64,000 nt of DNA from Gibbula magus (lineage: Eukaryota; Mollusca; Gastropoda; Trochida; Trochidae). The DNA is taken from the NCBI GenBank assembly GCA_936450465.1, contig OW388303.1, positions 2,997,693 through 3,061,692 of the forward strand, given 5' to 3'. Under the pieces are notes generated by a model. It saw only the letters and a list, made by a program, of their open reading frames with translations, had not been told where the DNA came from and made no database searches. Position 1 is the first letter of the stretch. Every line of letters begins with the position of its first letter. A program made the translations under genes and the position numbers. Positions 49,500-61,869 of the stretch are shown in pieces.

Positions 49500-50615
49500 T
49501 GGCAAGTTTTATATATGGTTTCACACGATCTCATTAAGGCTCAAAAGCATTTATCAATATCAGAGGCATAAGAGTTAATAATATATTCCTGACAACAACG
49601 TTTTCAAATCTGATTGACAGATTAAAATCCAAATGACAAGTTTTATAATACAAAAACATATTTGATTTACAAAAACAAAAATAGAGCCATGGGCTCTGTA
49701 GCTCATGAGGCTTTAAATACATTAAATAATTCAAAATGTCAACTTCTAGGTGAGAGTTACAACACATATATAGGAAGCACTTTAAATGGAGAAGATGAAA
49801 TACGTCTTATGGTCCTTAGCCCTCTGACCCTACAAATAAAGACACACTTGTAGATTTAATTCATTATTGTGGTTTCCTTAAAATTACCTCCCTTTGAAGA
49901 GCACATAAAATCTCAAGATGAAAATAGCTTTTCAGTTCATGACGTCTGTGACCTATATTTGGGGTCGCAGGATCACGAAATCTACAATTTAGAATCCCCA
50001 TTGGCCAAGGAGTACATAACTTTTCAGCTCTGTAGACCTATTGGAACCGGAGAAGAAGATAAACATAGGTTTTTAAGGTCGTGACCCCTGTGACCCCATT
50101 TGTGGTCACGGTGTCACTAGCTCTACAATTTAGAATCCCCATTAGCTAAGGAGTCTGCCCACAACCTTTCAGCTCTCTAGACCTTTTGGAACTGGAGAAG
50201 AAGATGAAAATAGGTTTTTGGGGTTGTGACCCCTGTGACCCCATTGGAGGTCATGGGGTCACCAAATCTACGATTTAGAATCCTTATTAGCCAAGAAGTC
50301 TGCACACAGCTTTTCAGCTCTCTAGGCCTTTTGGAACTGGAGAAGAAGATGAAAATAGGTTTTTGGGGTTGTGACCCCTGTGACCCCATTTTAGGTCATG
50401 GGGTCACCAAATCTACGATTTAGAATCCCCATTAGCCAAGGAGTCTGCACACAACGTTTCAGCTCTCTAGACCTTTTGGAACTGGAGAAGAAGATGAAAA
50501 TAGGTTTTTGGGGTTGTGACCCTGTGACCCCATTTTAGGTCATGGGGTCATGAAATCTACAATTGAGAATCCCCATTAGCCAAGGAGTCTGCACAAAATA
50601 TTTCAGCTTCCTAGA

Positions 50616-50646
<31 letters not shown>

Positions 50647-51700
50647 CGAAAAGTTTACAGACGGACGGACGGATGGACGGACGGACGGACGCCGGACACC
50701 ATGCCAAGATAAGCTAAAAATCTGATCCTTATATATGGGAAGCATTAAGATTAAAACAAAGTACTGAACAACAACTTTTTGTCAAATCTGGAGCATATGG
50801 ATTAAGCCAGAATAAATTTACGTGACAATTATAGATGGTTATACAGTATGTTATTACATTTCGTATTCACAGGAACATGGACTTAGAACAAATTTAAATG
50901 ATATGTCTGATATTATTTTAAAATATCCCAACTCAAGGATACTTAATCAAATATTTGAAACACCTGAAATATGTATATCTAAGGGATATCTTTGTACGAT
51001 ATCAGGAATGTTGATTTAGACAAATCCAAATGGCAAGTTTTATGGTTTAGGTATCTGCCCTCAAGCTTAAACGCCATGATTAATATAAACACGTATATAC
51101 AGTAACGAAGAATAACAGTTAATACGATGATCCTAACATCTGTTTACGATCTTAGGCACGTGTATTTAAATAAGTCAAGATTAATTTCTATATAATTGTA
51201 TACCTATATAACCCATATATACAATATATACAATATGTCGGGCACATGCATTTAGGTAGCATGAATCCAAACGGTAATCTTGGAAAAATATGGATTCACA
51301 AAATCTGAATGAGCCTCCAAAACTCATATAAATGTAGACACACAAAATCCAAATATCAAGTTCCTAGGTTTAAATATACCGGAACAAAGCTTGATTAATA
51401 TTGAAATCAATGACATTTAATTAAACTTACGAATAATACGAGTTCATAGAATGTTCCTACAACAACTGTTTACGATCACATGGAGTCAAACAGATGAGAT
51501 CTAAACGGCATTTGTTTAATTATATTGGATTAACGATAGCTGACTGAGACTCAAACACACTGATCTGAATCATGACATGAAGAGAGTTAAAGTCCAGTTA
51601 CGAACAATAAGAATTGATAAGGTATCCCTAATTACAACTGTTTACGTCAACGGGGACATGGGTTTAGGCAGAAAAATAAACATCAAGGCGACATGAAAGA
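49500..51700 (+). repeat. decayed tandem array (~330 bp units), split by element C
   Basis: Blocks aaatccaaatg(a/g)caagtttta (49625, 51022; diverged at 51347) and acaac(a/t)(g/c)tttt(c/a)..tc(t/a).. (49580, 50772, 51120, 51465, 51625) recur in order on both sides of element C, which therefore inserted into an existing array. Confidence 0.5.
49683..50716 (+). mobile_element. composite tandem-repeat element, copy C
   Basis: Left hairpin AGAGCCATGGGCTCT at 49683-49697, a spacer, five ~145 bp units (cores near 49950, 50092, 50237, 50381, 50524), then gaaaatgcgaaaagtttaca, a gacggacggacg tract and ccggacaccatgcca. The terminal GGCC hairpin present in copy B is deleted here, leaving only agataagcta at the end. 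The copy may therefore be unable to move. Confidence 0.7.
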
Positions 51701-53394
51701 AGTGTAAAATTTGATTTTCCTAACCCGTTGACACAAGGCTATTGGAAGTTGAGTGCCTCTGTTTGTAGCTTAATCTACACGTCTAATCACACCGACTGAT
51801 GTACATTCCAAACACCGTGGAGTCCAAAATTAAATTCTCACGGAGATACAACATTTGATAAAAACGAAATTGTACTCACAGTCTCTGCAGATTGAATATT
51901 GTCCTCAATAACAAGGGACCGCGATCAAAGGACGGCGAGAATCTGCCCTAATTGACTTCTCCCGTGAATCTCCAAGGGCTTTGCAGTGCTTAAGAATCGA
52001 AACCTGAAATAAGCAAACAAAACGGTCAAAACTGAGAGTTTCATAAACTTGTAAATATCGAAAAAGAATAAAACAACATTAAACAACATCACGACGGCTC
52101 GCTTCAGTGATCATATCAGGTTTTTAGCAACGTGCCATTACTTTGGCAAACCATAACTCTCAAACAAGAGATTTGTGTTAATTTGCTTGTAAATATCTCG
52201 CTTCGGTGGTCCAGTAAGCTCGTCTGAACGTGTACCTCAAAAGACAAACCAAACGACAGACAAGAGAAATTCTCAAACTAACTTATAAATACCAGCAGAT
52301 GATAAATCGCATTTGTAATTATGATGATACGCTTCAGTAGTCATGGGAGCTCTTCAGAAACGTATCCTTAAATGAAGAAACCAAATGTCAAACTAAGAAT
52401 CTCACCAACTAACTAGCTTGTTTCAAACGAGTAATAATCTAATTTGAACTGATGGCTTTTTAGAAGTTTTGCTTTAGATCTTTAGACAAGATCTTTGGAA
52501 TCAGAAAACACTGAAGTAGTCATTTCACAAACTAACTTGCTTGTAAAATATCAAAAGGGAATAAATCAAATTTGAATCTTGCTATTCATACGTCAATGTA
52601 ATGAGGGAAACAAGGGCAGGGAGGTAGGATGTCAATGGAAGCATTTCAAGAATCTTGATTACACACGAATAATTTCTCCAATCTATTTAATATGGAAGTC
52701 ACCGAGGTCAACCCTGTAAGGCGAACCTTGGCCCCGCAAATTGACTTGCGCCACGCATAGCTGAGACCGTTACACGCAAAAGAGCGCAATGGTACGGAGG
52801 AACCAAATTGTTTCAAACAAGATCGATAAAACCAATCGATGAATGATTGATGAAACTAGGACACCAAACATATTCTTTTCTTCCATTGCCTCTTCTTGAA
52901 AGAAAAGCACGTCCATGGGAAAATACGATTTGATGTCATGTGTCATGAAGTGGCACACGCTTGTAATGAAGGAGAGACTTGTCAAAAGTCAGCGAATCTT
53001 CTTCTATTGGTTTCCTCCGTGGCCTAAAATGCTAACACTGTGGAAGAAGGATAGCCGTAACACACATCACTTCACATGTTTGTCAAGCACGGCCTTAAGA
53101 ACTGACGTTACTTTCCTTTAATGGTTTCAGCCTTTCAAATTGATGTTTTGTCAATGACACGATTTTTCATTTATTCATCATGAATCTAGCAAAAGACGTG
53201 GGATGATATGATGACATGTGTAGTTTTTGATTAAAATATTATCATGTTTGGTCGTCGGCATTTAATTAGTCAGACTTGTTGTCGGGTTTTGTTCTTAATG
53301 ATATAATATGTAAGATCAAAACATTTCAGTAAGGTCAAGTATTGGCGTTCCTTTTCATCTCCGTGGTTGCCACAAAACAGCACTTGTTCAAATG
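51701..53394. other. no gene seen; weak repeats at 52090-52400
   Basis: cgcttc(a/g)gtg(a/g)tc..t recurs near 52100, 52199 and 52331 with acgtgtacct/acgtatcctt following, suggesting decayed ~100-130 bp units. No coding evidence. Confidence 0.4.
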
Positions 53395-53505
53395 TTGTAC
53401 TACCCTTATAATACTGAACGGCTTGAAATGAAGCAACAATTCCCACATATATTTTAGTACAACGCGGTCAGGAATCGAACCCCGGCCCTCCGGGTGATGC
53501 AGACC
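53395..53505 (-). mobile_element. tRNA-derived SINE, family 2, partial copy
   Basis: On the minus strand: tgcatcacccggagggccgg, B box GGTTCGATTCC, then ggaattgttgcttcatttca and ttcagtattataagggtag, matching 34690-34800. The A-box half is not clear. Confidence 0.75.
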
Positions 53506-53605
53506 GAGTTAAATCCTTAATTAAAAGTACAGTTATGTTTATAATTCATTATTAAATGCTCTTGCAGGATTTGAACGATGATTTACCGCGTCATCACACA
53601 TAGTC

Positions 53606-53705
53606 AGCTTTAATTATTAATCTCATTTACAGCTTTAATTATCAATCTCATTTACAGCTTTAATTATCAATCTCATTTACAGCTTTAATTATCAATCTCA
53701 TTTAC
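53606..53705 (+). repeat. 25 bp x 4 tandem repeat
   Basis: Four units of agctttaattatcaatctca followed by tttac, with a single substitution (first unit attaat). Exactly 100 bp. Confidence 0.98.
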
Positions 53706-55088
53706 ATTTCACCAGCTGACGAGCCTCATCATCACGAACATTTATCATCGCGGAGATTGCATGTTTTACTCCAATGAAATAACATTGAGCATTTTTAATA
53801 ACTGATAATTTTAAATTATCAACGCCAACTCGATTACGAAAGGACAAAGGTGAGAATAAAACAATTACTGGGCTTCGGTTCACAAGCTGAACTAAATTAA
53901 ATCAATATCCCAATATTCAGCCTAATGCACGGTCCAAAACCTCTCACACTACATAACTTGACTTTGAACCCGGAACCACGAAGGCTTTTAACACCATTTA
54001 GCATGAGAACATATATAATTGAAAACGGTGTACTTTTAAGCAGACAGACAGACACATAGACAGTTTATTAATGTCGCAACTCACTTTACACATATATAGC
54101 TAAAAGGATAACATATTATAAATGAGCCACTGCTATGAGAGTTATTACAGATATCAATATATGAAATGTACATGTACATTATCATGATTGAACATTGTAA
54201 ATCAAAGAGATAACAATTAAAACAAAACTAGGTGTAGATGTACATGCATGCTGTTTGTTAGGAAACTTGCATTGACATTTTTCTATTGTAATGTTGCATG
54301 TGAATTAGTACAGAATTAATCATTAAAAATTCCTTCTTTTCTTTCGATATTTGGAGAAAGTTAACCAACACAAAATTGCGGAAATTAGCAAATCCACTTT
54401 AAATTCAAGTAAACATTAAAATTCTATTAACTTGAATTCGAGTCCCATGTTTTAAACTATTTACAAGTTGCAGAACTTTGTCACTGTTATTGATGCTTTT
54501 AGTGAAAATTCGTTTGCATGACGATGCCATTACTAAAAGATTGAATATGATTTCCGGATGACACCTGTCGATGTTTCTGACTCCTGTTGGATTCAACGTT
54601 ACACTGAACTAAGATTGCAATCATTAATTCCATCTCTGGTTTCAGATCCTATCTGCTTTTAGATACGGCGATCCTCAGATATTATGACGATCAAGGAATA
54701 TTTGCATGACAATAGGAGGGATTTAACACATCTGGTGTAGTTAAATACCAGCATAGGCCGCGTATCTATTTCTGTCTGATGTATCCTGTATCTAGATCTT
54801 CCAGACAGAACACTTTATATCCTTCTTGTTAAAACACGAAAATTGTTTTCGATCAAGTCTGAATGGACATCACGGATAGAATTACGAACAAGCCAGTAAG
54901 CCGATCTTCCCTTGTGTTTCATTCTTTTAAAATGATTGGGAAGTTGTGTCTATTGAAAGAAACTCAGTTTTTTTTTAAAAACTGTCTGCATCATAATATT
55001 AAAGTTGGAGCTGTAGAGATGATTTTACTTAGCGAGGAGCTTAATCTATGGAAAGTAGAGATCACTTAACATCTCCGTATGCCCATAA
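53706..55088. other. no gene seen
   Basis: Frames of 68 codons or fewer, no support. Confidence 0.5.
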
Positions 55089-56624
55089 TTCACTACGAGC
55101 CGAATGATCACGAATAGCCACGAATAGGTGATTGTATAAATTCGTAAACATTCAGCAAAATTCGTGAACAGCAATTTCACTTGTACGAAAAGTTACGAAA
55201 ATGAATAGCTTTTCATGCTGAAACCCTACGAAACAGATACGAATTATGTACGAAATAGTTGCGAACACACCACGAATGTTCGTCCTTATTTCGAGACATT
55301 CGAAAATGATTCGTAGATGATTCATAAGTAATTCGGGATGAGTGTAGACGATCAAAATTATCAACCACGAATTTCCAAGAAATGTTTACGAACTTGTTAC
55401 GAACTACACAAACAAGAGAATTAGTGAGCACAACTCACTCATGATACCCCCGCTTTTAACATTGGTCAAAGAGAAATGTTTGAAAATAGCAAAAGGGCAT
55501 CAATGTTTAAACTTTTGTATTAACAGACTAAGTATTATTAAAGCAGAGTAAGTATTACACTTGTAAGCATGTTTTAGAAGTAAAAGTCGAAAAATTTGAA
55601 AAATAGCATTAAATATGCAAATGAGGGTATGAAACATACAAATATGCAAATGAGGGTATGCAATATAAAAATGACAGATGTACACATCAGTGGTTTATTA
55701 CATTTGAACAATTAGTGTCTGAGTTATGAGTGGAACAAAAAGTGTGAATGGTTAAGTCGAAAACGGAGAAAATTTGCATAAATTATGCAAATGAGGGTAT
55801 GAAACATACACAAGGCAGATGTACACATCATGGTGATTGTACATATCAAGTTTCGTAACATTTGAACAACTGGTTTCAGAATTATGAGTGGAACAAAAAG
55901 TGTGAATGGTTAAGTCGAAAACGGAGAAAAATTGCATAAATTATGCAAATGAGGGTATGAAACATACAAAAAGCAGATGTACAAATCGTGATAATTATAT
56001 GTATCAAGTTACTAGACATTTGAACAATTAGTATTTGAGTTATGAGTGGAACAAAAAGTGTGAATGATTTAGAGGGTATGAAACAAACAAAAGGCAGATG
56101 TACACATAGTGATGATTATATGTATCAAGTTACAAGACATTTGAACAATTGGTATTTTAGTTATGAGTGGAACAAAAAGTGTGAATGGTTAAGTCAAAAA
56201 CGGAGAAAATTTGCATAATTATGCAAATGAGGGTATGAAACATACAAAAGGCAGATGTACACATCATTGTGATTGTACATATCAAGATTCGTAAAATGTG
56301 AGCAACTGGTTTCAGAATTATGAGCGGAACAAAAACCGGACGGACGTACGGACGTGCTGACCGCTATATACCCCTGACTACTTCGTAGCGGGGGTATACT
56401 TAGTTATGAATAGTTTACGAAGCAACTACGAATTCAAAATTTGTAGTTGATTCGTGAAAATGTTTGGACAAATCAAAATTTGTTCACGGATGCAACGAAT
56501 TGGGGGAATGTTCAGTTACGAATTCCAAGAATTAATTACGAATAATATTGTCTATGAATGTTCACGAATGTGAAAATTTTCTCTTTCGTGATCGATAATT
56601 CGTGATAATTCGGCTCGTAGTGAA
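55089..56624. mobile_element. outer TIR element, split by an inner element
   Basis: A 27 bp inverted pair, 55089-55115 (ttcactacgagccgaatgat...) and 56598-56624, matches with one mismatch. Inside, acgaa, ttcgt and ttcacgaa motifs are frequent in both flanks (55089-55441 and 56401-56624). Removing the inner element leaves about 580 bp, MITE-sized and without coding capacity. The target duplication is not clear. The superfamily is not assigned. Confidence 0.7.
55442..56400 (+). mobile_element. inner composite element, second family (Helentron/HINE-like)
   Basis: ATACCCCCGCT (55444-55454) and AGCGGGGGTAT (56387-56397) are exact inverted ends. The right end folds as tatacccc..ctac-ttc-gtag..ggggtata and is preceded by a ggacggacgtacggacg tract (56338-56355). 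The body is a ~158 bp tandem array: gagggtatgaaac-type starts at 55793, 55951, 56072 (shortened unit) and 56229. The arrangement matches elements A-C (hairpin end, gacgg tract, ~150 bp units) although the sequences differ. It interrupts the outer TIR element. Confidence 0.7.
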
Positions 56625-56713
56625 ATCGGGGTATTATGTATTGCACTAAACCGTGATAGTGTTGATTCGTAAGAGATTTTGATTCAACATTCAGTGGTAA
56701 TTTTGATTTGATT

Positions 56714-56996
56714 GATCTTCAATGGCTTCCTGTGAAGTACAGGATAGAATATAAGATCATTATTCTAGTGTTCAAGTGCCTGCATGGTCTTGCTCCACCC
56801 CACCTTACTTCTCTTTCAGGAATACAAGTCTACAAGAACGCTACGTTCACAGGACAGCTCTGTAATGTGCGTGCCACCTAGAACCAAGACATTTGGAGGT
56901 AGAGCTTTTGAGGTATCCGGTCCATCTGTGTGGAACAGTCTTCCAATGCATCTACGATGCCAGCATGAACTTCATGGTTTCAAATCAGGCCTTTAG
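56714..56996 (+). pseudogene. non-LTR retrotransposon reverse-transcriptase tail, frameshifted
   Basis: Frame one from 56714 reads DLQWLPVKYRIEYKI..VFKCLHGLAPPHL. A +1 shift near 56815-56820 then leads to LRSQDSSVMCVPPRTKTFGG, RAFEVSGPSVWNSLPMHLR and FKSGL before a stop at 56994-56996. The series LxWLPVKYRIEYK - LHGLAPPHL - GxRAFxVxGPxxWNSLP - FKSxL is typical of the C-terminus of CR1/L2/Jockey-group reverse transcriptases. The upstream palm motifs are absent, so this is a 5'-truncated, dead copy. Confidence 0.85.
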
Positions 56997-59170
56997 ACCG
57001 TTAATAAGCAATGCTGGCGAGCTCACAAAACTCTGCAGAGTAGTTTCACTGGTTTTAGCGCTTTTCAAGCTTTTGTATGTACATGATATATGTAATTTGA
57101 GGGACAGCAGCTATTGTTTTTAACTGTCACAACTGATCATATCACTCGACCAAATACACCCATGAACAAAAGAAACAATACACAAAACCATGCAAGATAT
57201 TTTAGTAAACCATTGATGAAAACAATTTAAACATCGTTACTCCATGTCTCTAAAAGCTAACTAAACTCATTTATTAAATTTTGAAACATTATCAGTTCAT
57301 AGTTTCGAAAAACACAGCTATTAATAACTAAACTTACTTTGTAATTCTTGAAACAATATCAGTTCATAGTTTCGAAAAACACTGTTTCAAATATCGTATT
57401 TTGGAATTTTCTTAACCAGGATAGTGACTTTGATATCCTAGAGCTACGATGCGTCATCGACTTACAGTCAACGAAGGTACATTTCGCCGACAACATCTTT
57501 TTATCAGCATCATTTCCTTATTTCATTAAATGTTACCTTAAATACCAAACATAACGTCCAAAATATCTCCTTTAAAAAAGCCTTTTCAGCAACCCAAAAT
57601 TGTTTGAATGTATTTTGTTAATAAAATATGACTTCAAGTAGCATACCCGCACGAATAAAATTGTCTACATCTCGTTACGAGCTATATCCTCCTCAGCTCA
57701 GGCAGTCCAAATCGAGATTTTTTTGGTGTTTAACTCTGTTGAAGTTGAAGTTGAAGTTTTCGTTTCGTTTGTCCCTCGTGTTTGTGTCTTTCGCAGCCAA
57801 ATACGACTTATTAAATGAAAAAGAAAGCTATGAAATGATATTTATTTGCATTATCTCTTTCATCCCAAAAAGTGACAGACAAAGTAAATTTATTCAGTCC
57901 ATAGCCCTCCTGTCATTCAACATAGACGGAAAAGGACAAATTGACATATCTGCCTTTTTGTGGATAACATGAATCAACTTCTTGAAATCCATCTTTTTAA
58001 ATATTTAATCGCATGTTGAAAAGCACATAAACACTATCATCATGCTTGGAAGTCAAACACGTGAAGGTTGAGCCGAGCTTACACTAACTGCTCGTAGGTA
58101 TTAATAAGGATTTCACAATCTTCTTTGATGGAGACTGACAAAAGAAATTCACTTTACGACTTCAAAGAAAAATGGATCCCTTTCAAAATGAATGCATTCG
58201 TCCCGTTTTGATATGGGATCTCCATTAATTCTGCAACGTTTTTTAAAGAAACACACAATCTGACAGAGAACGCTATCCACACCAAACGTCTAACTCAAAG
58301 CTCTGTGGACCAAACCGGTATCTCCCTCCCTCGCCGAGTGCTTCCATGTACACGGGGACGGTCGTCCTTTGAAGCGTAATCGACTAACAAGTGAATCGTT
58401 TCTTTAATCACATATCGTGATTGATGTTCTGCGAATCTATACTGTAGTTAACCGAACACATCCATTGTTGGGATCCGATGCGACTTGAGATTTATACAAC
58501 TGTGTTTGGATATCTTTATTGACCAATTAGTGAAAAACTACTTTGAGCGCTTAATAACTATTACGTGTACTATTCTATGGAAACCTTGTATTGCAAAAAA
58601 TGATTGTGTGATTACAAATATTTGTATATGTAGTTCTTAAAATGTCCACTTCTCTGTAATTGGACGAGCTATATGACAACAGTGATACTATTTCATAATT
58701 ATATTTTAGCAGATAAGATATTATTTAATACAAGTTATATCAGTGAATACATGGCATGCCAAATAACCAATTAGATGTTGGAATTCCAGCGCAGCCAATG
58801 TTATTTTATATTACTTTGTGTATTCACAGTGGTCAGCTGGCATTTGTTAATGGACGCTGTTATATTCCCAACACGATGCTCGAGGAAAGTAATTAGGACC
58901 CAATGTCCTGCTCTCTCGCTTCAAAACGGTAATGAAAAAGTCACAGAAGCCTCCAGGGCTACAGTAACACAGCACAGGAATTCAGAAACATAATCATGGT
59001 GTCACAGGAGCTGTGTTTTTATACGTCTCGACAATAAGGTCGTTTGAAGAAGGACGGAGGTGCCGCAAGTGCAATATCACTAGAAAATGATCACGAATCA
59101 TCTATAACACGAAGCACCAAAAACATGTTACGTCATACACATGTTCAAAATTGACGTATTTACTTTGTTC
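56997..59170. other. no firm gene
   Basis: The first ~100 bp may be the 3' UTR of the retroelement. The 114-codon frame at 57628-57972 includes a gttgaagttgaagttgaag tract and no domain. The 72-codon frame at 58775-58993 begins with a hydrophobic stretch but has no promoter or splice support. Confidence 0.4.
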
Positions 59171-60554
59171 CCAGGGCTTGAAATGTTCACATTCAAATAA
59201 CCGCACACGCTATTGCAAAATCTAGATATCATCCCTGTGCTTGAAATGTTCACATTCAAATAACCGCATACACGCTATTGAAAAAATATAGATATCATCC
59301 CTGTGCTTGAATTGTTCATATTCAAATAACTGCACACGCTATTGCAAAATCTAGATATCATCCCTGCGCTTGAATTGTTAATATTCAAATAACTGCACAT
59401 GCTATTGCAAAATCTAGATATCATCCCTGTGCTTGAATTGTTCATATTCAAATAACTGCACACGCTATTGCAAAATCTAGATATCATCCCTGCGCTTGAA
59501 TTGTTCATATTCAAATAACTGCACATGCTATTGCAAAATCTAGATATCATCCCTGTGCTTGAATTGTTCATATTCAAATAACTGCACACGCTATTGCAAA
59601 ATCTAGATATCATCCCTGCGCTTGAATTGTTCATATTCAAATAACTGCACATGCTATTGCAAAATCTAGATATCATCCCTGCGCTTGAAATGTTCATATT
59701 TAAATAACTGCACATGCTATTGCAAAATCTAGATATCATCCCTGCGGTTGAATTGTTCATATTGAAATAACCGCACACGCTATTGCAAAATCTAGATATC
59801 ATCCCTGCGCTTGAAATGTTCATATTGAAATAACCGCACACGCTATTGCAAAATCTAGATATCATCCTTGGTTTGAATTGTTCATATTCAAATAACTGCA
59901 CACGCTATTGCAAAATCTAGATATCATCCCTGTGCTTGAAATGTTCACATTCAAATAACTGCACACGCTATTGCAAAATCTAGATATCATCCCTGCGCTT
60001 GAAATGTTCATATTCAAATAACTGCACATGCTATTGCAAAATCTAGATATCATCCCTGTGCTTGAATTGTTCATATTCAAATAACTGCACACGCTATTGC
60101 AAAATCTAGATATCATCCCTGCGCTTGAAATGTTCATATTCAAATAACCGCACACGCTATTGCAAAATCTAGATATCATCCCTGCGCTTGAAATGTTCAT
60201 ATTTAAATAACTGCACACGCTATTGCAAAATCTAGATATCATCCCTGCGGTTAAATTGTTCATATTGAAATAACCGCACACGCTATTGCAAAATCTAGAT
60301 ATCATCCCTGCGCTTGAAATGTTCATATTGAAATAACCGCACACGCTATTGCAAAATCTAGATATCATCCTTGGCTTGAATTGTTCATATTCAAATAACC
60401 GCACACGCTATTGCAAAATCTAGATATCATCCCTGCGCTTGAAATGTTTATATTCAAATAACTGGACACGCTATTGCAAAATCTAGATATCATCCCTGCG
60501 CTTGAAACGTTCATATTCAAATAACCGCACACTCTATTGCAAAATCTAGATATC
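59171..60554. repeat. 63 bp satellite, 22 units
   Basis: The unit runs ccctgcgcttgaattgttca, tattcaaataactgcacacg, ctattgcaaaatctagatat, cat. Most intervals are exactly 63 bp; units at 59863 and 60366 lack one base. On the minus strand the unit has no stop, so long frames (59275-59901 and 59862-60404, among others) encode a 21-residue repeat with FCNSVCSYLNMN; the one-base deletions break them. There is no signal peptide or promoter, so I treat them as by-products. The first units are the most diverged, as expected at an array edge. Confidence 0.97.
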
Positions 60555-61869
60555 CCCTCCACTACCTACGCCAAATAAAAAAGGAAACAAAGTCCTTTCT
60601 ATGTACTCCTGATTCACCTCGCACGAGAAGCTACTAGTGATAGTTATAATGTTATGTCCAACATAACTTCTGTTTTAACGGGACAACTTTCGCAGACTCA
60701 ATAAAAACCATTGCGGTGATTATGATTATATGCAAACTGTCGTACTAAATTCAACTCTTGTTTCATCGCACGTGTCCAAAAGGTTGTGAAAGTTCAATCT
60801 TTCCTACAGACAAATTGTTTGAACCACAATCACCCAACACGTTTTTAATTTTGTAACGGATAGTGTTTTTTTTTTTTTTTAATCAGGTTAGGACATCAGT
60901 CAAATGTTATTATTTATTTATAATTATATATTAACTTTGGTGGGTAAAACGTATTGTTACACAAACCAATTATCCGTAGTGGTAACAATAGTGTTACGTA
61001 TAAAGCATAATTGCATGGCGGTCATGCACATTTTATTATTTCGAATGAAAAAAATATTCCCATGGCTTACGGAACCATGTACATTCATTTTAATTTGATT
61101 TTCCAAAGAGAGAAGGTGTTTTACTATTTTTCAAATACATTTCATCGACTTATTTCAGCGAAAAAACGTGCTACTGCCCCTTTAAGACGTTATCGTAATC
61201 GTAATTGAAAGAAAGATTTATGAAATACATGATCGTTATTCATGTATCACCACATGACTGTTTTTTTCCAAGTCTCTAACGTCCTAATTTCTCCTTCCTA
61301 GACCGACAATTCAATATTACCTAGACGTGACAAGGATCTTAATATTGTCTTTTAGAATTCGTTGCCCACGTGGAGCCTTAGTGAGATATCAATAGCCTAA
61401 TAAATGGCTGGATATTGGAAATCTATTGCAGTTTATTGCCTGCGTTGGTTGAAATATCTCTTTTAACCCTGACGAACCCGTAAACATCTATCTTGAAATC
61501 CGCCATGGCACTTTAAATTCAGACTTTTATCCCAAGGCACATGCAATGACAAAATCATTCGGAGGAATTGACTTCTTTCTAGACAAGCCACTTCTAGATT
61601 GACTTTTCGGAAAGTACATTTCGGGCGAGAAATACGAGCCAAGATGAGACGAAACGCGACCCGGTGATCCCCTAAAACCAATGACCTATCGTCAAATGAA
61701 CCGTTTGTCCTTGGGAATCAGAGATAAAGGAGATTAGAAATGTTATCGGACCTGGCAAACCTTTTCATGACGAGTGTTTATGAACTGCAAAGTCTGTTTT
61801 GTTTTCTGGTTGAGCAAGTATTATGAAGAGTCTGATGTCACAGGAAAACATAGAGGGAAACAATTGGAA
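60555..61869. other. no gene seen
   Basis: Contains a poly(T) tract at about 60868-60880 and short frames without support. Confidence 0.5.

Noticed and set aside
57628..57972. 114-codon plus-strand gene
   Set aside because: Contains a ttgaag simple tract, has no signal peptide, domain or intron evidence, and its composition matches the surrounding AT-rich DNA.
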